Part shown: positions 36,273 to 44,970 of the stretch, one piece after another
How the letters are laid out: the number at the start of each line of letters is the position of its first letter
How positions within the stretch are numbered: the stretch's first letter is position 1
Assembly: GCA_963755985.1 (NCBI GenBank)
Contig: CAVWLO010000005.1
Span: forward strand, 1-64,000
DNA from: DASXMT01 sp963755985
GTDB taxonomy: Bacteria; Actinomycetota; Acidimicrobiia; Acidimicrobiales; RAAP-2
DNA: 64,000 nt
Reading direction: 5' to 3'
The notes under the pieces: generated by a model
The model's database searches: none
Seen by the model: only the letters and a program-made list of their open reading frames with translations
What the model was told of the DNA's origin: nothing
Translations under genes and position numbers: made by a program

Positions 36273-37558
36273 CCGCCTCGCCGATCGACGTGCACGCAGA
36301 GGACGCCGGCCTCGAAGCGGACGTGACCGCCTGGTTGGACGAGAACTGGGATCCCGATCAGACCGTCGCCGCATGGTGGCGTCGGGTCGGTGAGGCCGGA
36401 TGGACCGCGCCGCACTTCCCGGTCTCCTGGGGCGGTCGGGGCTATTCCCGCCGATCGCCCCGCGTCGTCCAGTCCGCCTTCGAGCGACACGGGGCGCTCC
36501 CCGGTCCGGCCGGACTCGGTCTGCTCATGGCCGCGCCCACCATCCTCAGCCACGGGACCCCGGAGCAGATCGAACGGTTCGTATCGGGCGTCTACAACGG
36601 CACCGAGGCCTGGTGCCAGCTTTTCAGCGAGCCGGGCTCCGGCTCCGATCTGGCCGGCCTCTCGACCCGGGCCGTTCGCGACGGTGACCAGTGGATCATC
36701 AACGGCCAAAAGGTGTGGAGCTCCATGGCTGTCGGGGCCGACTACGGGATGCTGCTGGCCCGGACCGATCCCTCGGTGGCCAAGCACGCCGGGATCTCGT
36801 GGTTCGCCTTTCCCTTGGACCAACCGGGCGTGACCATACGTCCCCTAGTGGAGATCACCGGTCACGCCCTCTTCAACGAGGTCTTCATCGATGACGCCGT
36901 GGTCGAAGACGCCGCCCTCATCGGGGGCCTCAACAACGGGTGGCGTGTGACCCAGACGACCCTCATGTTCGAGCGCACCGGCATCGGGGCCGGGGGAAGC
37001 ATGCGTGGCTTCCCGCCCGCCGGCCGTAAAGGTGGTTTCTTGGACCTGGCTGCCGGCGCGGCCGTCGAGCTCGAACCCCCCCCGTCGAGCGGCAGGGTGG
37101 TCGGCCTGCCCGAGCTGATCGAGCTGGCCCGCCAGCACGGCCGGTCCGGGGATCCCCTCATTCGCCAGGAGCTGGCCCGGTTGTTCGCCTTCACCCGGGT
37201 GGGGGAGTGGACGGCCCGGCGGTCGGAGGTGGAGATGGCCACGGGCGGCGGCGCGGGATTCGCCAACCTCGGAAAGCTGGCCCAGACCAGGACGCTCAAG
37301 CTGTCGGGCGAGATCGGCTGCGACATCCTTGGGGCCGGCGCCACCCTGTGGCCACCCGACGGTCCCGGAGCCGGTCGTTACGCCGAGGCCCTGGTGTTCG
37401 CCTGCGCCTCATCGATATACGGCGGGACCGACCAGATTCAGCGCAACGTGATCGGAGAGCGGGCCCTGGGCCTGCCCCGTGAGCCGGACCCGCTCAAAGG
37501 TACGCCTTTCGCTGAGATGTCGCAACGGATGGCCGCCTTGTTCGGGCGGGCCTCCTGA
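36269..37558 (+). CDS. Acyl-CoA dehydrogenase family protein
   Basis: 429 residues, FAD-dependent. FSEPGSGSDLAGLSTRAV (about 118), INGQKVWSSMAVGADYGML and the C-terminal YGGTDQIQRNVIGERALGLP mark the long-branch FadE type common in actinobacteria. The Glu of the mammalian-type YEGT motif is Gly here, so the base must come from elsewhere or the subunit may be non-catalytic. The ATG at 36269 overlaps the amidohydrolase stop by 4 bp; the upstream extension of the frame lies inside that gene. Confidence 0.9.
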   Translation: MTASPIDVHAEDAGLEADVTAWLDENWDPDQTVAAWWRRVGEAGWTAPHFPVSWGGRGYSRRSPRVVQSAFERHGALPGPAGLGLLMAAPTILSHGTPEQIERFVSGVYNGTEAWCQLFSEPGSGSDLAGLSTRAVRDGDQWIINGQKVWSSMAVGADYGMLLARTDPSVAKHAGISWFAFPLDQPGVTIRPLVEITGHALFNEVFIDDAVVEDAALIGGLNNGWRVTQTTLMFERTGIGAGGSMRGFPPAGRKGGFLDLAAGAAVELEPPPSSGRVVGLPELIELARQHGRSGDPLIRQELARLFAFTRVGEWTARRSEVEMATGGGAGFANLGKLAQTRTLKLSGEIGCDILGAGATLWPPDGPGAGRYAEALVFACASSIYGGTDQIQRNVIGERALGLPREPDPLKGTPFAEMSQRMAALFGRAS

Positions 37559-37627
37559 CCGTTGGCTGTCGGGGCGCCGTGCCCAACCGGCCTGGTTCGG
37601 ACGAACCGAGGGTCGAGCTCGTGTCCT

Positions 37628-37655
37628 ATAAACATCTAAAGGAATCTGGTATACT
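37628..37655 (+). promoter_or_regulatory. Promoter with TATACT -10 and upstream ATAAACATCTAAA
   Basis: TATACT at 37650-37655 lies 35 bp before the GTG at 37691 and reads as a good -10. ATAAACATCTAAA (37628-37640), directly upstream in the -35 zone, is almost identical to the site at 43051 before the TetR/thioesterase pair, which suggests a common activator or repressor. Confidence 0.5.
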
Positions 37656-37690
37656 GGTGGGTTGGATGGCCGGGAAGGGGAAAGACGACC

Positions 37691-38596
37691 GTGAGTGATC
37701 CCCGTGTAGCGCTCGAGCAGGATCGGACCACCGGGATTGCCCGCGTCACCATCGACAACCCGGCCCGCCGCAATGCCTACGATCCGGCGATGCGCCAGCA
37801 GATGGCGGAGTACCTCGACCAGCTGGCCGACGACGACGACGTCAAGGTCGTCGTGCTCCGAGGCGCCGGAGGAGTGTTCAGCACCGGTGCCGACATGGGC
37901 AATGCTTACACGTGGTACGGCCCCGACGCGCAGAACGAAAACGGAGACGGCAGCGCAAACAGCAACGAAAACAGCAAGGGCACGAGGCACAAACCCAGCC
38001 AGCGCCGGCGCCTGACCGTGGACCGCAAGACATTCGACTTCTACCACAATTACCTCGGCTATCCCAAGGTGACGGTGGCCGAGGTGCGTGGTTACGCCCT
38101 CGGCGGCGGGTTCGAGCTGGCCCTCATGTCGGACATCTCCGTTGTCGCATCCGACACCCTCGTCGGCATGCCGGCCACACGGCTGCTTGGTCCTGCCCTC
38201 GGCGGGCTCCACATGTTCTTTTATCGGCTGGGTCCGGTTCTGGCCCGGCGGATGCTCCTGACCGGGGACACGTTGCCCGCGGCGGAGCTGGACAAGTTCG
38301 GCATCTTCACCGAGACGGTGGCTGACGACCAGGTGGCCGGGCGAGCCGACTGGTGGGCCCACAAGATCGCCAGGATGCCGGCCGACGGGATCGTCATCGC
38401 CAAGGAGTCGTTCCGCCTGGTGGAGCAGCTTCAGGCCTACCAGGGCGAGGAAGTGGCCAGCTACATGTTCCACGCCTACGGGACCAACCTGCGCTTCGAC
38501 GAGGACGAGTTCAATTTCGTGAAGACGCGGGCCGAGCACGGCACCAAGCGGGCGTTCGAGCTGCGGGACGCCCATTTCCACGTACCCGAACCCTGA
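37691..38596 (+). CDS. Enoyl-CoA hydratase/isomerase (crotonase) family protein
   Basis: 301 residues. Crotonase blocks are VTIDNPARRNAYD, FSTGADMGN (oxyanion), VRGYALGGGFELALMSDI with the first catalytic Glu, and GMPATRLLGPALGGL. A low-complexity Asn/Ser/Gly-rich loop (about residues 76-98, QNENGDGSANSNENSKG) and basic RHKPSQRRR follow the oxyanion loop and make the protein longer than usual. GTG start with GGAAGGGGAAAG upstream. Single-gene unit between convergent and same-strand neighbours. Confidence 0.88.
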   Translation: MSDPRVALEQDRTTGIARVTIDNPARRNAYDPAMRQQMAEYLDQLADDDDVKVVVLRGAGGVFSTGADMGNAYTWYGPDAQNENGDGSANSNENSKGTRHKPSQRRRLTVDRKTFDFYHNYLGYPKVTVAEVRGYALGGGFELALMSDISVVASDTLVGMPATRLLGPALGGLHMFFYRLGPVLARRMLLTGDTLPAAELDKFGIFTETVADDQVAGRADWWAHKIARMPADGIVIAKESFRLVEQLQAYQGEEVASYMFHAYGTNLRFDEDEFNFVKTRAEHGTKRAFELRDAHFHVPEP

Positions 38597-38676
38597 CCCA
38601 GGAGCCGCAGCTCGAATACCGGAAGGCGGGGGAAGGGCCTCGCTGACGCCGGTTCAGGCGGGAGGCCGAACGGTCC

Positions 38677-39480
38677 TCACTGGCACCGCCAAACCGGCGG
38701 ACGCTTCTCCAGGAAGGCGCGGGGCCCCTCCAACGAGTCCTCGGTGTGGAGCACCCGCTCCCGGAAGGCCTCGGCCAAGATCTCGGCCTCGTGCAGAGGG
38801 AGCCCGAGGCCTTTCCGGATGGCCAGCCGGGTGCCGCGGACGGCCAGAGGCGCGTTGCGGTTGACCATCTCCGCCAGCTCGCGAGCCCGCGTACCCAGTT
38901 GGTCCGCAGCCACCACTTCGGTGATGAACCCGAGCTCGTACGCCCGCTGGGCGCTCAGCCGCTCGTGCTTGCCCAGGAGGGCCATGCGCATGGCCACGTT
39001 GACGGGCAGGGCCCGGGCCACCCGGACCATTTCCCGGCCCGCGACCACGCCGATGCTGACGTGGGGATCGAAGAATGTGGCGTCCTCGCCCGCAATGCAG
39101 ATGTCACCGGTGGTCACCAGGTCCATGCCGGCTCCGCAGCAGATGCCGTTGACCGCCACCACGATCGGCTTGGCCATGGTTCGGAAGGGCGGAGTCGCCT
39201 CCTGGGGGGCCTCCCACTCGTGGTACTGGGAGAGGTACCGGCCCTCGTGGGGCACCTTTCCGTCCTCGGGGATCTTCTCCACGTCGGCCCCGGAGCAGAA
39301 GGCGCGGCCGGTGGCGGTGACGATGAGCGTCCACACGTCGTCGTCGCCTTCGGCCCGGGCATAGGCGGCATTCAGTTCCTTGATCATCAGTTCGCTGACG
39401 GCGTTGAGCCGGTCCGGCCGGTTGAAGGTGATGGTGGCGATCCGGTTCTCCACCTCGTAGAGGATGGTCTCGTAGCTCAC
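38677..39480 (-). CDS. Enoyl-CoA hydratase/isomerase (crotonase) family protein
   Basis: 267 residues: ATITFNRPDRLNAVSELM, GRAFCSGADVEKI, VNGICCGAGMDLVTTGDI and FFDPHVSIGVVAGREMV. The first catalytic Glu is Asp (GMDL) and the second position is His (DPHVSIG), as in the crotonase at 26614, so these two may share a non-hydratase reaction. The GTG start overlaps the stop of the preceding acyl-CoA synthetase by 4 bp. Last gene of the minus-strand operon that begins with the thioesterase at 42899. Confidence 0.9.
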   Translation of the reverse strand: MSYETILYEVENRIATITFNRPDRLNAVSELMIKELNAAYARAEGDDDVWTLIVTATGRAFCSGADVEKIPEDGKVPHEGRYLSQYHEWEAPQEATPPFRTMAKPIVVAVNGICCGAGMDLVTTGDICIAGEDATFFDPHVSIGVVAGREMVRVARALPVNVAMRMALLGKHERLSAQRAYELGFITEVVAADQLGTRARELAEMVNRNAPLAVRGTRLAIRKGLGLPLHEAEILAEAFRERVLHTEDSLEGPRAFLEKRPPVWRCQ

Positions 39481-40634
39481 TGTCGTGTTCCTTTCACCTT
39501 GAACCTGTCATCGGTTCGACCGCGGTACCAGAGGCACCCGTCGCCATCCAGCATGCCCAGGTCCCCGGTGCGGTAGAAGCCGTCGGGTTCGAAGGTCTCG
39601 GCTCGGGTCCGGCCACAGATCCCCCGCATCACGTTGGGGCCGCGGACCGCTATCTCGCCGACGACTCCGGGTGGGAGCCCCGCTCCCGACTCGGGATCGA
39701 AGATTCCGACCTCCACTCCGGGGAAGGGCCGCCCGCAGCTTCCGTGCTCGTCGGGGGGAAGGTCGGCGTCGAGAGGTTCGCCGCAGTAGGGCCCGAACGT
39801 CTCGGTCATGCCGATCAGGTTGGCTCGGGCCCCGAACAGGGTCACACGCTCTCGCTCCAGCAGCCCGAGGGTGCGCACGGGCTCCGGAACGGCCTCGGTG
39901 ATCAGGGTGGCCCCGGCAACCAGAGCGGTCATCAGTCCGCCGGAGAAACCACCCGTCGAGAAGAAGGGCATGGGGTTGTAGAGCCGCGTCTCCGACCTGA
40001 CACGGCGACAGGCCAGGCCGGCCTCGGTGGCCCGTATGGCCCCGCCGTGGGTGTGGATGGTGCCCTTCGGGGTGCCCCGGCTGCCCGACGTGAACAAGAT
40101 GACCAGGTCGTCGGCCGGGCCCACCCTGTTCTCCAGGGCGTTGACGACGGCGTCGTCGGCCCGGTCAGGGGGGAGGACGTCGTTCGCCCAGACCCGGCGG
40201 AGGTTTGGCAGTTCGGCGTGCCGACGGCCGTCGGCCGTGACCTCTACGATCTCCGGGGCCACCGCCTCCAGTTCGGCGAGGTAGCTGCGACCCTCGAACT
40301 GGGGCGTCACGACCAGCTCCGTGACCGTCGCGGCCTGGAGCTGACCGTGCAGTTCCTGGGGCTTGAGGACCGTGCTCACGGGTACGAGCACGGCCCCGGT
40401 GCGCATGACGGCGGTGGCCAGCAAGGCCCATCCGATCCCGTTGTCCATCAGCAAACCGATCCGGGATGACTTGCCGATGCCGGCGCTGACCAACCGGCTG
40501 GCCAGGGTGAAGCTCTCCCGGTTGAGCTCGGCGTGGGAGATGGAACCCTCGTCGGTCACGATGGCTGCCTTGGCCCCCTTCTCCTCCCCATTGCGCAGGA
40601 GGAGGGCGGGGAGGGTGGGGGCGTCAGTGGCCAC
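39477..40634 (-). pseudogene. Acyl-CoA synthetase with internal deletion and missing C-terminal domain
   Basis: Only 385 residues against about 510-540 for the family. The P-loop ILFTSGSRGTPKG (about 188), LIGMTETFGPYCG (A5) and RTGDLGMLDGDG (A7) are present. ERERVTLF is joined directly to GARANLIG, where relatives carry about 45 more residues. The protein ends at DDRFKVKGTRQ, just after the A8 hinge, so the C-terminal domain with the A10 lysine is absent. Frame and overlaps are otherwise clean (11 bp with the gene before, 4 bp with the crotonase after). It probably cannot form acyl-AMP efficiently. Confidence 0.75.
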
Positions 40635-42240
40635 CGATGCGCTCCTTGAGGGCCGCCATGTCCACCTTCCCGCTCGACATCATGGGCAGGTCCTCCTCGT
40701 CGATCATGAGGAGGCGCTTGGGCACCTTGTAGGCGGAGAGGCGTTGGCGCAGCTGCGATGTCAGCTCCTCGGGGTCGGGAGGATTGGCGGTGGAGGGGAC
40801 CCGGACCACCGCCACCACCAGCTGCCCGGCGGCCGGGTCGTCCAGGCCCAACACGTGGGCGGCCAACCCCGTTTCCTCCAGGATGGCGCTCTCGACCTCA
40901 CGGGGGGACACGTTGGCTCCCGAGGTCTTGATCATCTCGCCGCGACGGCCCTTGAAGTAGAAGTAGCCTTCGCCGTCGACGTGGAAGAGGTCCCCGGTGT
41001 GGTACCAACCGTCGACGTCGAAGGTGTCGTGCCGTTCCTGGCCGCAATAACCCTCCATGAGTGCCGGCCCGCGCAGGCAGAGCTCTCCCGCCTCGCCGAC
41101 CACCGAGACAGCCCCGGTGTGGGGGTCGATCACCGTTCCCTCGATGCCGGGCACGAGGCGGCCGAAGGAGCCCCGGCGGTGTTCGGGCTGATCGGACTGG
41201 TCCTCGCTGGCCAGGCAGACGCTGCCCGTCTCGGTCATGCCCAGCATGTTGTGGCGCAACTCCGGGTCGGCCGGCCGGACCGCTTCGGTCATGATCGGGT
41301 AGAGGTTGCCCCGCTTGATGGAGGTCAGGTCTCGCTGGGGGAACGACGGGTCCTTGGCCAGGTGGGCGACGGACTGGGCAAAGCCGTTGACCATGGTCGG
41401 GCGGGTCGCTTCGATGAGGTCGAGCACGCCCGCGGCCTCGCCTGCGTTGGAGCAGACCAGCGTCCCGCCGGCCTCGAGGGTCCCGAGGAGGGCGTAGGCG
41501 AACCCGCCGATCCAGAAGAACGGGGAGTTGCAGAAGAGGACCTCGTGCTCCCCGTAGGCGCGCATCCTATTGAGGACGCGTAGGTGGTTGATCAGCGATC
41601 CGTGAGTGTGGATCACCCCCTTTGGGTCGGCGGTCGAACCGGAGGTGTGGATGATGGACAGCCGGTCCGAGGGCCGAACCCCGTCCTGGGCGGCCCGGAG
41701 TACTGCGGTGTCGACCCGGTTGCCGGCGTCGAGGACCGAAGGGACGGTCCAGGCCGGGTCACAGTCGGGGGGGAGGGCGTCGAAGGCCAGCCGGCGGAGG
41801 GCAGGGAGGGCGGGGGAGAAGAGCGGTGGAGGCGTGCGCAGGTCGAGCCCGGGCACCGCCTCGGAGAGACTCTGCACGTAGTCGTGGGTGCGGTACCCGA
41901 GGGTGGCCAGGACAGTATCGATGTCGGCGTTGAGCAGCAGGGTCCCGAGCTCCAACGGCGTCGAGAAGGTGCTGAGGGGGACGGTCACCGCGCCGATCCG
42001 GGCGGCGGCCAGGGTGGCCACGGTGAACTCGGGGCCGTTCGGGTAGATCAACCCCAACCGGGAGCCGTGGCCCAGTCCGGAGCCGATGAGGCCGCGGGCC
42101 AGTGCGCCCGAGCGCACGGCCGCGTCGGTATAGGTGAGGATCTGGTCGTCGCAGATCAGAAGAGGATGATCTCCCCGGGCCCGGGCCCGGGCCTCGAGCA
42201 ATTCCCCCACGGTGAGGGGGAATGGGCCCGATGGGCTCAC
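40624..42240 (-). CDS. Acyl-CoA synthetase (AMP-forming)
   Basis: 538 residues. The P-loop is IIHTSGSTADPKG (about 195), A5 is NMLGMTETGSVC, A7 is HTGDLFHVDGEG, A8 is GEMIKTSGANVSPREVE and the A10 lysine is in MSSGKVDMAAL. Complete. The GTG at 42240 overlaps the thioesterase stop by 4 bp; the open frame extends about 95 codons further upstream inside the thioesterase gene and is ignored. Its own stop lies within the start of the next, truncated synthetase. It supplies CoA esters for the operon. Confidence 0.9.
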   Translation of the reverse strand: MSPSGPFPLTVGELLEARARARGDHPLLICDDQILTYTDAAVRSGALARGLIGSGLGHGSRLGLIYPNGPEFTVATLAAARIGAVTVPLSTFSTPLELGTLLLNADIDTVLATLGYRTHDYVQSLSEAVPGLDLRTPPPLFSPALPALRRLAFDALPPDCDPAWTVPSVLDAGNRVDTAVLRAAQDGVRPSDRLSIIHTSGSTADPKGVIHTHGSLINHLRVLNRMRAYGEHEVLFCNSPFFWIGGFAYALLGTLEAGGTLVCSNAGEAAGVLDLIEATRPTMVNGFAQSVAHLAKDPSFPQRDLTSIKRGNLYPIMTEAVRPADPELRHNMLGMTETGSVCLASEDQSDQPEHRRGSFGRLVPGIEGTVIDPHTGAVSVVGEAGELCLRGPALMEGYCGQERHDTFDVDGWYHTGDLFHVDGEGYFYFKGRRGEMIKTSGANVSPREVESAILEETGLAAHVLGLDDPAAGQLVVAVVRVPSTANPPDPEELTSQLRQRLSAYKVPKRLLMIDEEDLPMMSSGKVDMAALKERIGGH

Positions 42241-42899
42241 GGCCGGTCCCGGCGAGGAGAGACGTCGGGAAGCCGGGACCGGTCGCCGGCCGCGGCCTCC
42301 ATGGTCGCCCGGCACAGAACCTCGCCGTCCTGCTCGATACGGGCCCGCGAGGTGATGCGACGGGCGTCTGCGGATCGCTCGACCTCGAATGCGAGGGTCT
42401 CTTGGATGGGGGTCGGACGCCGGTACTCGACGCGCAACGACGTGGTCCTGCCGGCCACGCCGAAGTCGCAGTTGTGGTGCTGGATGACGCAATCGAAGAA
42501 CACGGCCAGGAACCCGCCGTGGACCCACCCGGGGGGACCCTCGTATGCGAGAGGGAAGGAAACGGTGCCCGAGGCCTTCTCGCCCTCCACCCGGATCTCG
42601 TACTCGGGGAAACAGGGATTGTAGGAACCGATGCCCCGCCCGTGGTCCAGGTACACCCGCTGATCGGGTTCTGCGTCGGGCCCGATCCTCGGAGCAGGAT
42701 CGGCCGGACCCCGCGCCGCCACGTCCTCTTCCAGGGCCAAGAGCTCCTCGATCAACTTGGCTATGCCCGGGTCCTCCTGCTCCATCGACAGTGCTGTGGC
42801 CACCAGGCGGCGAAGGATGGGAGCCAGGGCGAGAGTCTGCGGGAGGGGGCGGTTCCCGAATATCCAGGGGGCACTGGGTTTCGGCGCGGCCGGAACCAT
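42237..42899 (-). CDS. Hotdog-fold (PaaI-type) acyl-CoA thioesterase family protein
   Basis: 220 residues. The C-terminal two-thirds is a hotdog domain with PPGWVHGGFLAVFFDCVIQH, the usual HGG-containing helix start, and TSLRVEYRRPTPIQETL. Hydrolyses an acyl-CoA. The ATG at 42899 is preceded by AAGGAG at good spacing; codons upstream look random. First gene of an operon with two acyl-CoA synthetases and a crotonase, divergent from the TetR gene. Confidence 0.85.
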   Translation of the reverse strand: MVPAAPKPSAPWIFGNRPLPQTLALAPILRRLVATALSMEQEDPGIAKLIEELLALEEDVAARGPADPAPRIGPDAEPDQRVYLDHGRGIGSYNPCFPEYEIRVEGEKASGTVSFPLAYEGPPGWVHGGFLAVFFDCVIQHHNCDFGVAGRTTSLRVEYRRPTPIQETLAFEVERSADARRITSRARIEQDGEVLCRATMEAAAGDRSRLPDVSPRRDRP

Positions 42900-43050
42900 C
42901 AGACCGCTCCTTCGGTGCCGGCCGCGAGAACGGTGGTGGCCGACCTCGTCAGGTGGTCGACCACTCCACCATGACTCGGCCGATCGATGCCATGTTCCAT
43001 GCCTTCCTTCGCTCCCGGTCGAGCGGGACGTCGACCAGGTCGGGGGAGAG

Positions 43051-43070
43051 ATAAACATCTACATCTAAAG
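43051..43070. promoter_or_regulatory. Operator/promoter candidate between thioesterase operon and TetR gene
   Basis: ATAAACATCTACATCTAAAG contains a direct repeat of ACATCTA and is the most AT-rich stretch of the divergent region. It shares ATAAACATCTA with the site before the crotonase at 37691. A natural candidate for the binding site of the adjacent TetR protein. Confidence 0.45.
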
Positions 43071-43176
43071 ACTATGGTGCCTGGTGGCGCCGTGCAACGC
43101 CGGTAGCCCCGACCGCTCGCATCCCGGACGCAGAGCCCCAACCTCGGCAGAAAGGTGGCTGGCTATCCTCACATGG

Positions 43177-43839
43177 GTGCATGCTCTCCGGAAATCTGAT
43201 GATCTGACTGGACGGGCGCGAATCAGAGACGCGGCCTTTCAACTCATCGCCAACGAAGGGGTTCGAGGTGCGACGGTGCGATCAATCGCCGAGGTCGCCG
43301 GCGTGTCGCCTGCACTGGTGAACCATCACTTCGGATCAAAGCAAGGGGTGGTCAAAGCGGTCGAGGAATGGGTCCTCGCCCTACTTCGATCGGCAACGGA
43401 GGGTGATGGGGACTCGACCGACCCGGCCGAAGCCAACGCTCGACGGTCGGCGGCGTTCGAAGCGCTGTTAAGAGAGCAGCCACTGCTTCGGGCCTACATT
43501 CGCCGCATGCTGCTTGAGGAGTCGCCTGAGGGGCTCGAATGGTTTGCCGGGACAGTCGAGGAAGGTGCCGCCGACCTTCGCCGGCGCGAGCAGATAGGCA
43601 TGGCCCGACCATCCGCTGATGCCCATGCTGTTGCGGCAATCCTCAATGTGCTCGCCCTCGGGCCCTTGTTGCTACCTCGACATCTAAGACACGTTCTTGG
43701 TGGAGGCGACGGCGAAGTGGCATTTCGCCGCTGGCATGAAGCTACGTCGGAAATCCTGCGGAGTGCCCTCTATCCCGAGAGCGGTCACTCCCGGGAGCCG
43801 GGGACCACGAGAAGGCAACGCCTCTCTGAAGACCCATAG
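43177..43839 (+). CDS. TetR-family transcriptional regulator
   Basis: About 220 residues. The N-terminal helix-turn-helix reads RIRDAAFQLIANEGVRGATV then RSIAEVAGVSPALVNHHFGS (about residues 13-55); a ligand-binding helical domain follows. The start is uncertain: GTG 43177 lies shortly before the domain, while the frame is open from 43084. Divergent from the thioesterase/acyl-CoA synthetase operon and just upstream of the SDR/PanC-like group, either of which it could control. Confidence 0.85.
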   Translation: MHALRKSDDLTGRARIRDAAFQLIANEGVRGATVRSIAEVAGVSPALVNHHFGSKQGVVKAVEEWVLALLRSATEGDGDSTDPAEANARRSAAFEALLREQPLLRAYIRRMLLEESPEGLEWFAGTVEEGAADLRRREQIGMARPSADAHAVAAILNVLALGPLLLPRHLRHVLGGGDGEVAFRRWHEATSEILRSALYPESGHSREPGTTRRQRLSEDP

Positions 43840-43986
43840 ACCGAATTGCCGCTCTGTAGCCAGCTATACAGCTGTTCAGTAGGCTGATCAGATGTTAAGG
43901 TCGCGGTGATACCCAGCGGCTCAGAGAAACGGTGAGCGTTACCGTGGGAACGGACCGCCTCGAGAGCGAGATGAGGGGAATCGGGC

Positions 43987-44799
43987 ATGCGGCTTGAGGG
44001 CAAGGTCGCCCTGGTCACGGGGGGTACGCGTGGCATCGGGCGGGGGATCGTCGAGATGCTGGCGGCGGAAGGGGCGTCGGTGGCATTCACCGGCCGATCG
44101 GCTGGGATGGGAAGCGAGGTCGAAGCGAGCGTGGCCAAGGCTGGCGGCCGAGCCCTCTTTGTCAAAGCTGACAATGGCATCGAAAGCGACGTGGCCGACG
44201 CAGTCAAGACAACCGTGGGGAACTACGGCCGGTTGACGACGTTGATCAACAACGCCATCTCCGATGACGCGGGAAGCGGGAAAGATACCCATGTCGACTT
44301 GGTCGACAACGAGACCTTCAACAACATCATGCGGATTGCGCTGATGGGCACGTTGTGGGCCTGCAAGTATGCCATCCCAGCGATGAGGAAAGCGGGCAGC
44401 GGATCGATCGTGAACATCTCGGCCAGCTCGTCCAAATCGGCCCTGCCTGAGCGTCCGGCGTACCATGCATCCAAGGGTGCCATGAATGCCATGAGTCGTC
44501 AGATGGCCGTTGACTATGGAAGGGACGACATCCGATCCAACGTGATCGTCGTCGGATTCGTGTACACAGGATCGCCGGTGATGGCGGCCATCCTTGAGGA
44601 CCCGCGACGACGCGCTGCATTCGAGAAGAACATCATGGTTCCGCGCTTTGGCGAGCCGGCGGATATCGCCGCCGGTGTCGTCTACCTGGCGTCGGACGAG
44701 GCGAAGTACGTGACCGGAACCGAGCTAACCATTGACGGTGGAGCTCTCTGCCACCAGGCACTGCCTGAACTTGACTTCTCCACCAATGCGGTCAAATGA
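43987..44799 (+). CDS. SDR-family NAD(P)-dependent oxidoreductase
   Basis: 270 residues. The cofactor loop is TGGTRGIGRG (about 12), followed by Arg in FTGRSAG that favours NADP. INNAISDD takes the NNAG position, catalytic Ser is in ISASSSKSA, Tyr-Lys in YHASKGA, and VTGTELTIDGGAL is at the end. The ATG follows GATGAGGGGA. First gene of the group SDR, PanC-like ligase, DapB-like dehydrogenase and aldehyde dehydrogenase, all on one strand. Confidence 0.9.
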   Translation: MRLEGKVALVTGGTRGIGRGIVEMLAAEGASVAFTGRSAGMGSEVEASVAKAGGRALFVKADNGIESDVADAVKTTVGNYGRLTTLINNAISDDAGSGKDTHVDLVDNETFNNIMRIALMGTLWACKYAIPAMRKAGSGSIVNISASSSKSALPERPAYHASKGAMNAMSRQMAVDYGRDDIRSNVIVVGFVYTGSPVMAAILEDPRRRAAFEKNIMVPRFGEPADIAAGVVYLASDEAKYVTGTELTIDGGALCHQALPELDFSTNAVK

Positions 44800-44970
44800 G
44801 GAGGGTCTTGCCGTGAGCCATCAGGCGAGTCTCCTGGGTGCCAATGATCGTCCTATCCGGCCCTTGGAATGGATGGAGAGGCCCTTAGGGGCAGGTTCCG
44901 TCCGCCCAAGCGGTCGAACAGTGGAAGTTGGGCGGTCGACGGATGGCAAGCTCGACAGGCAGCAGCAGTG

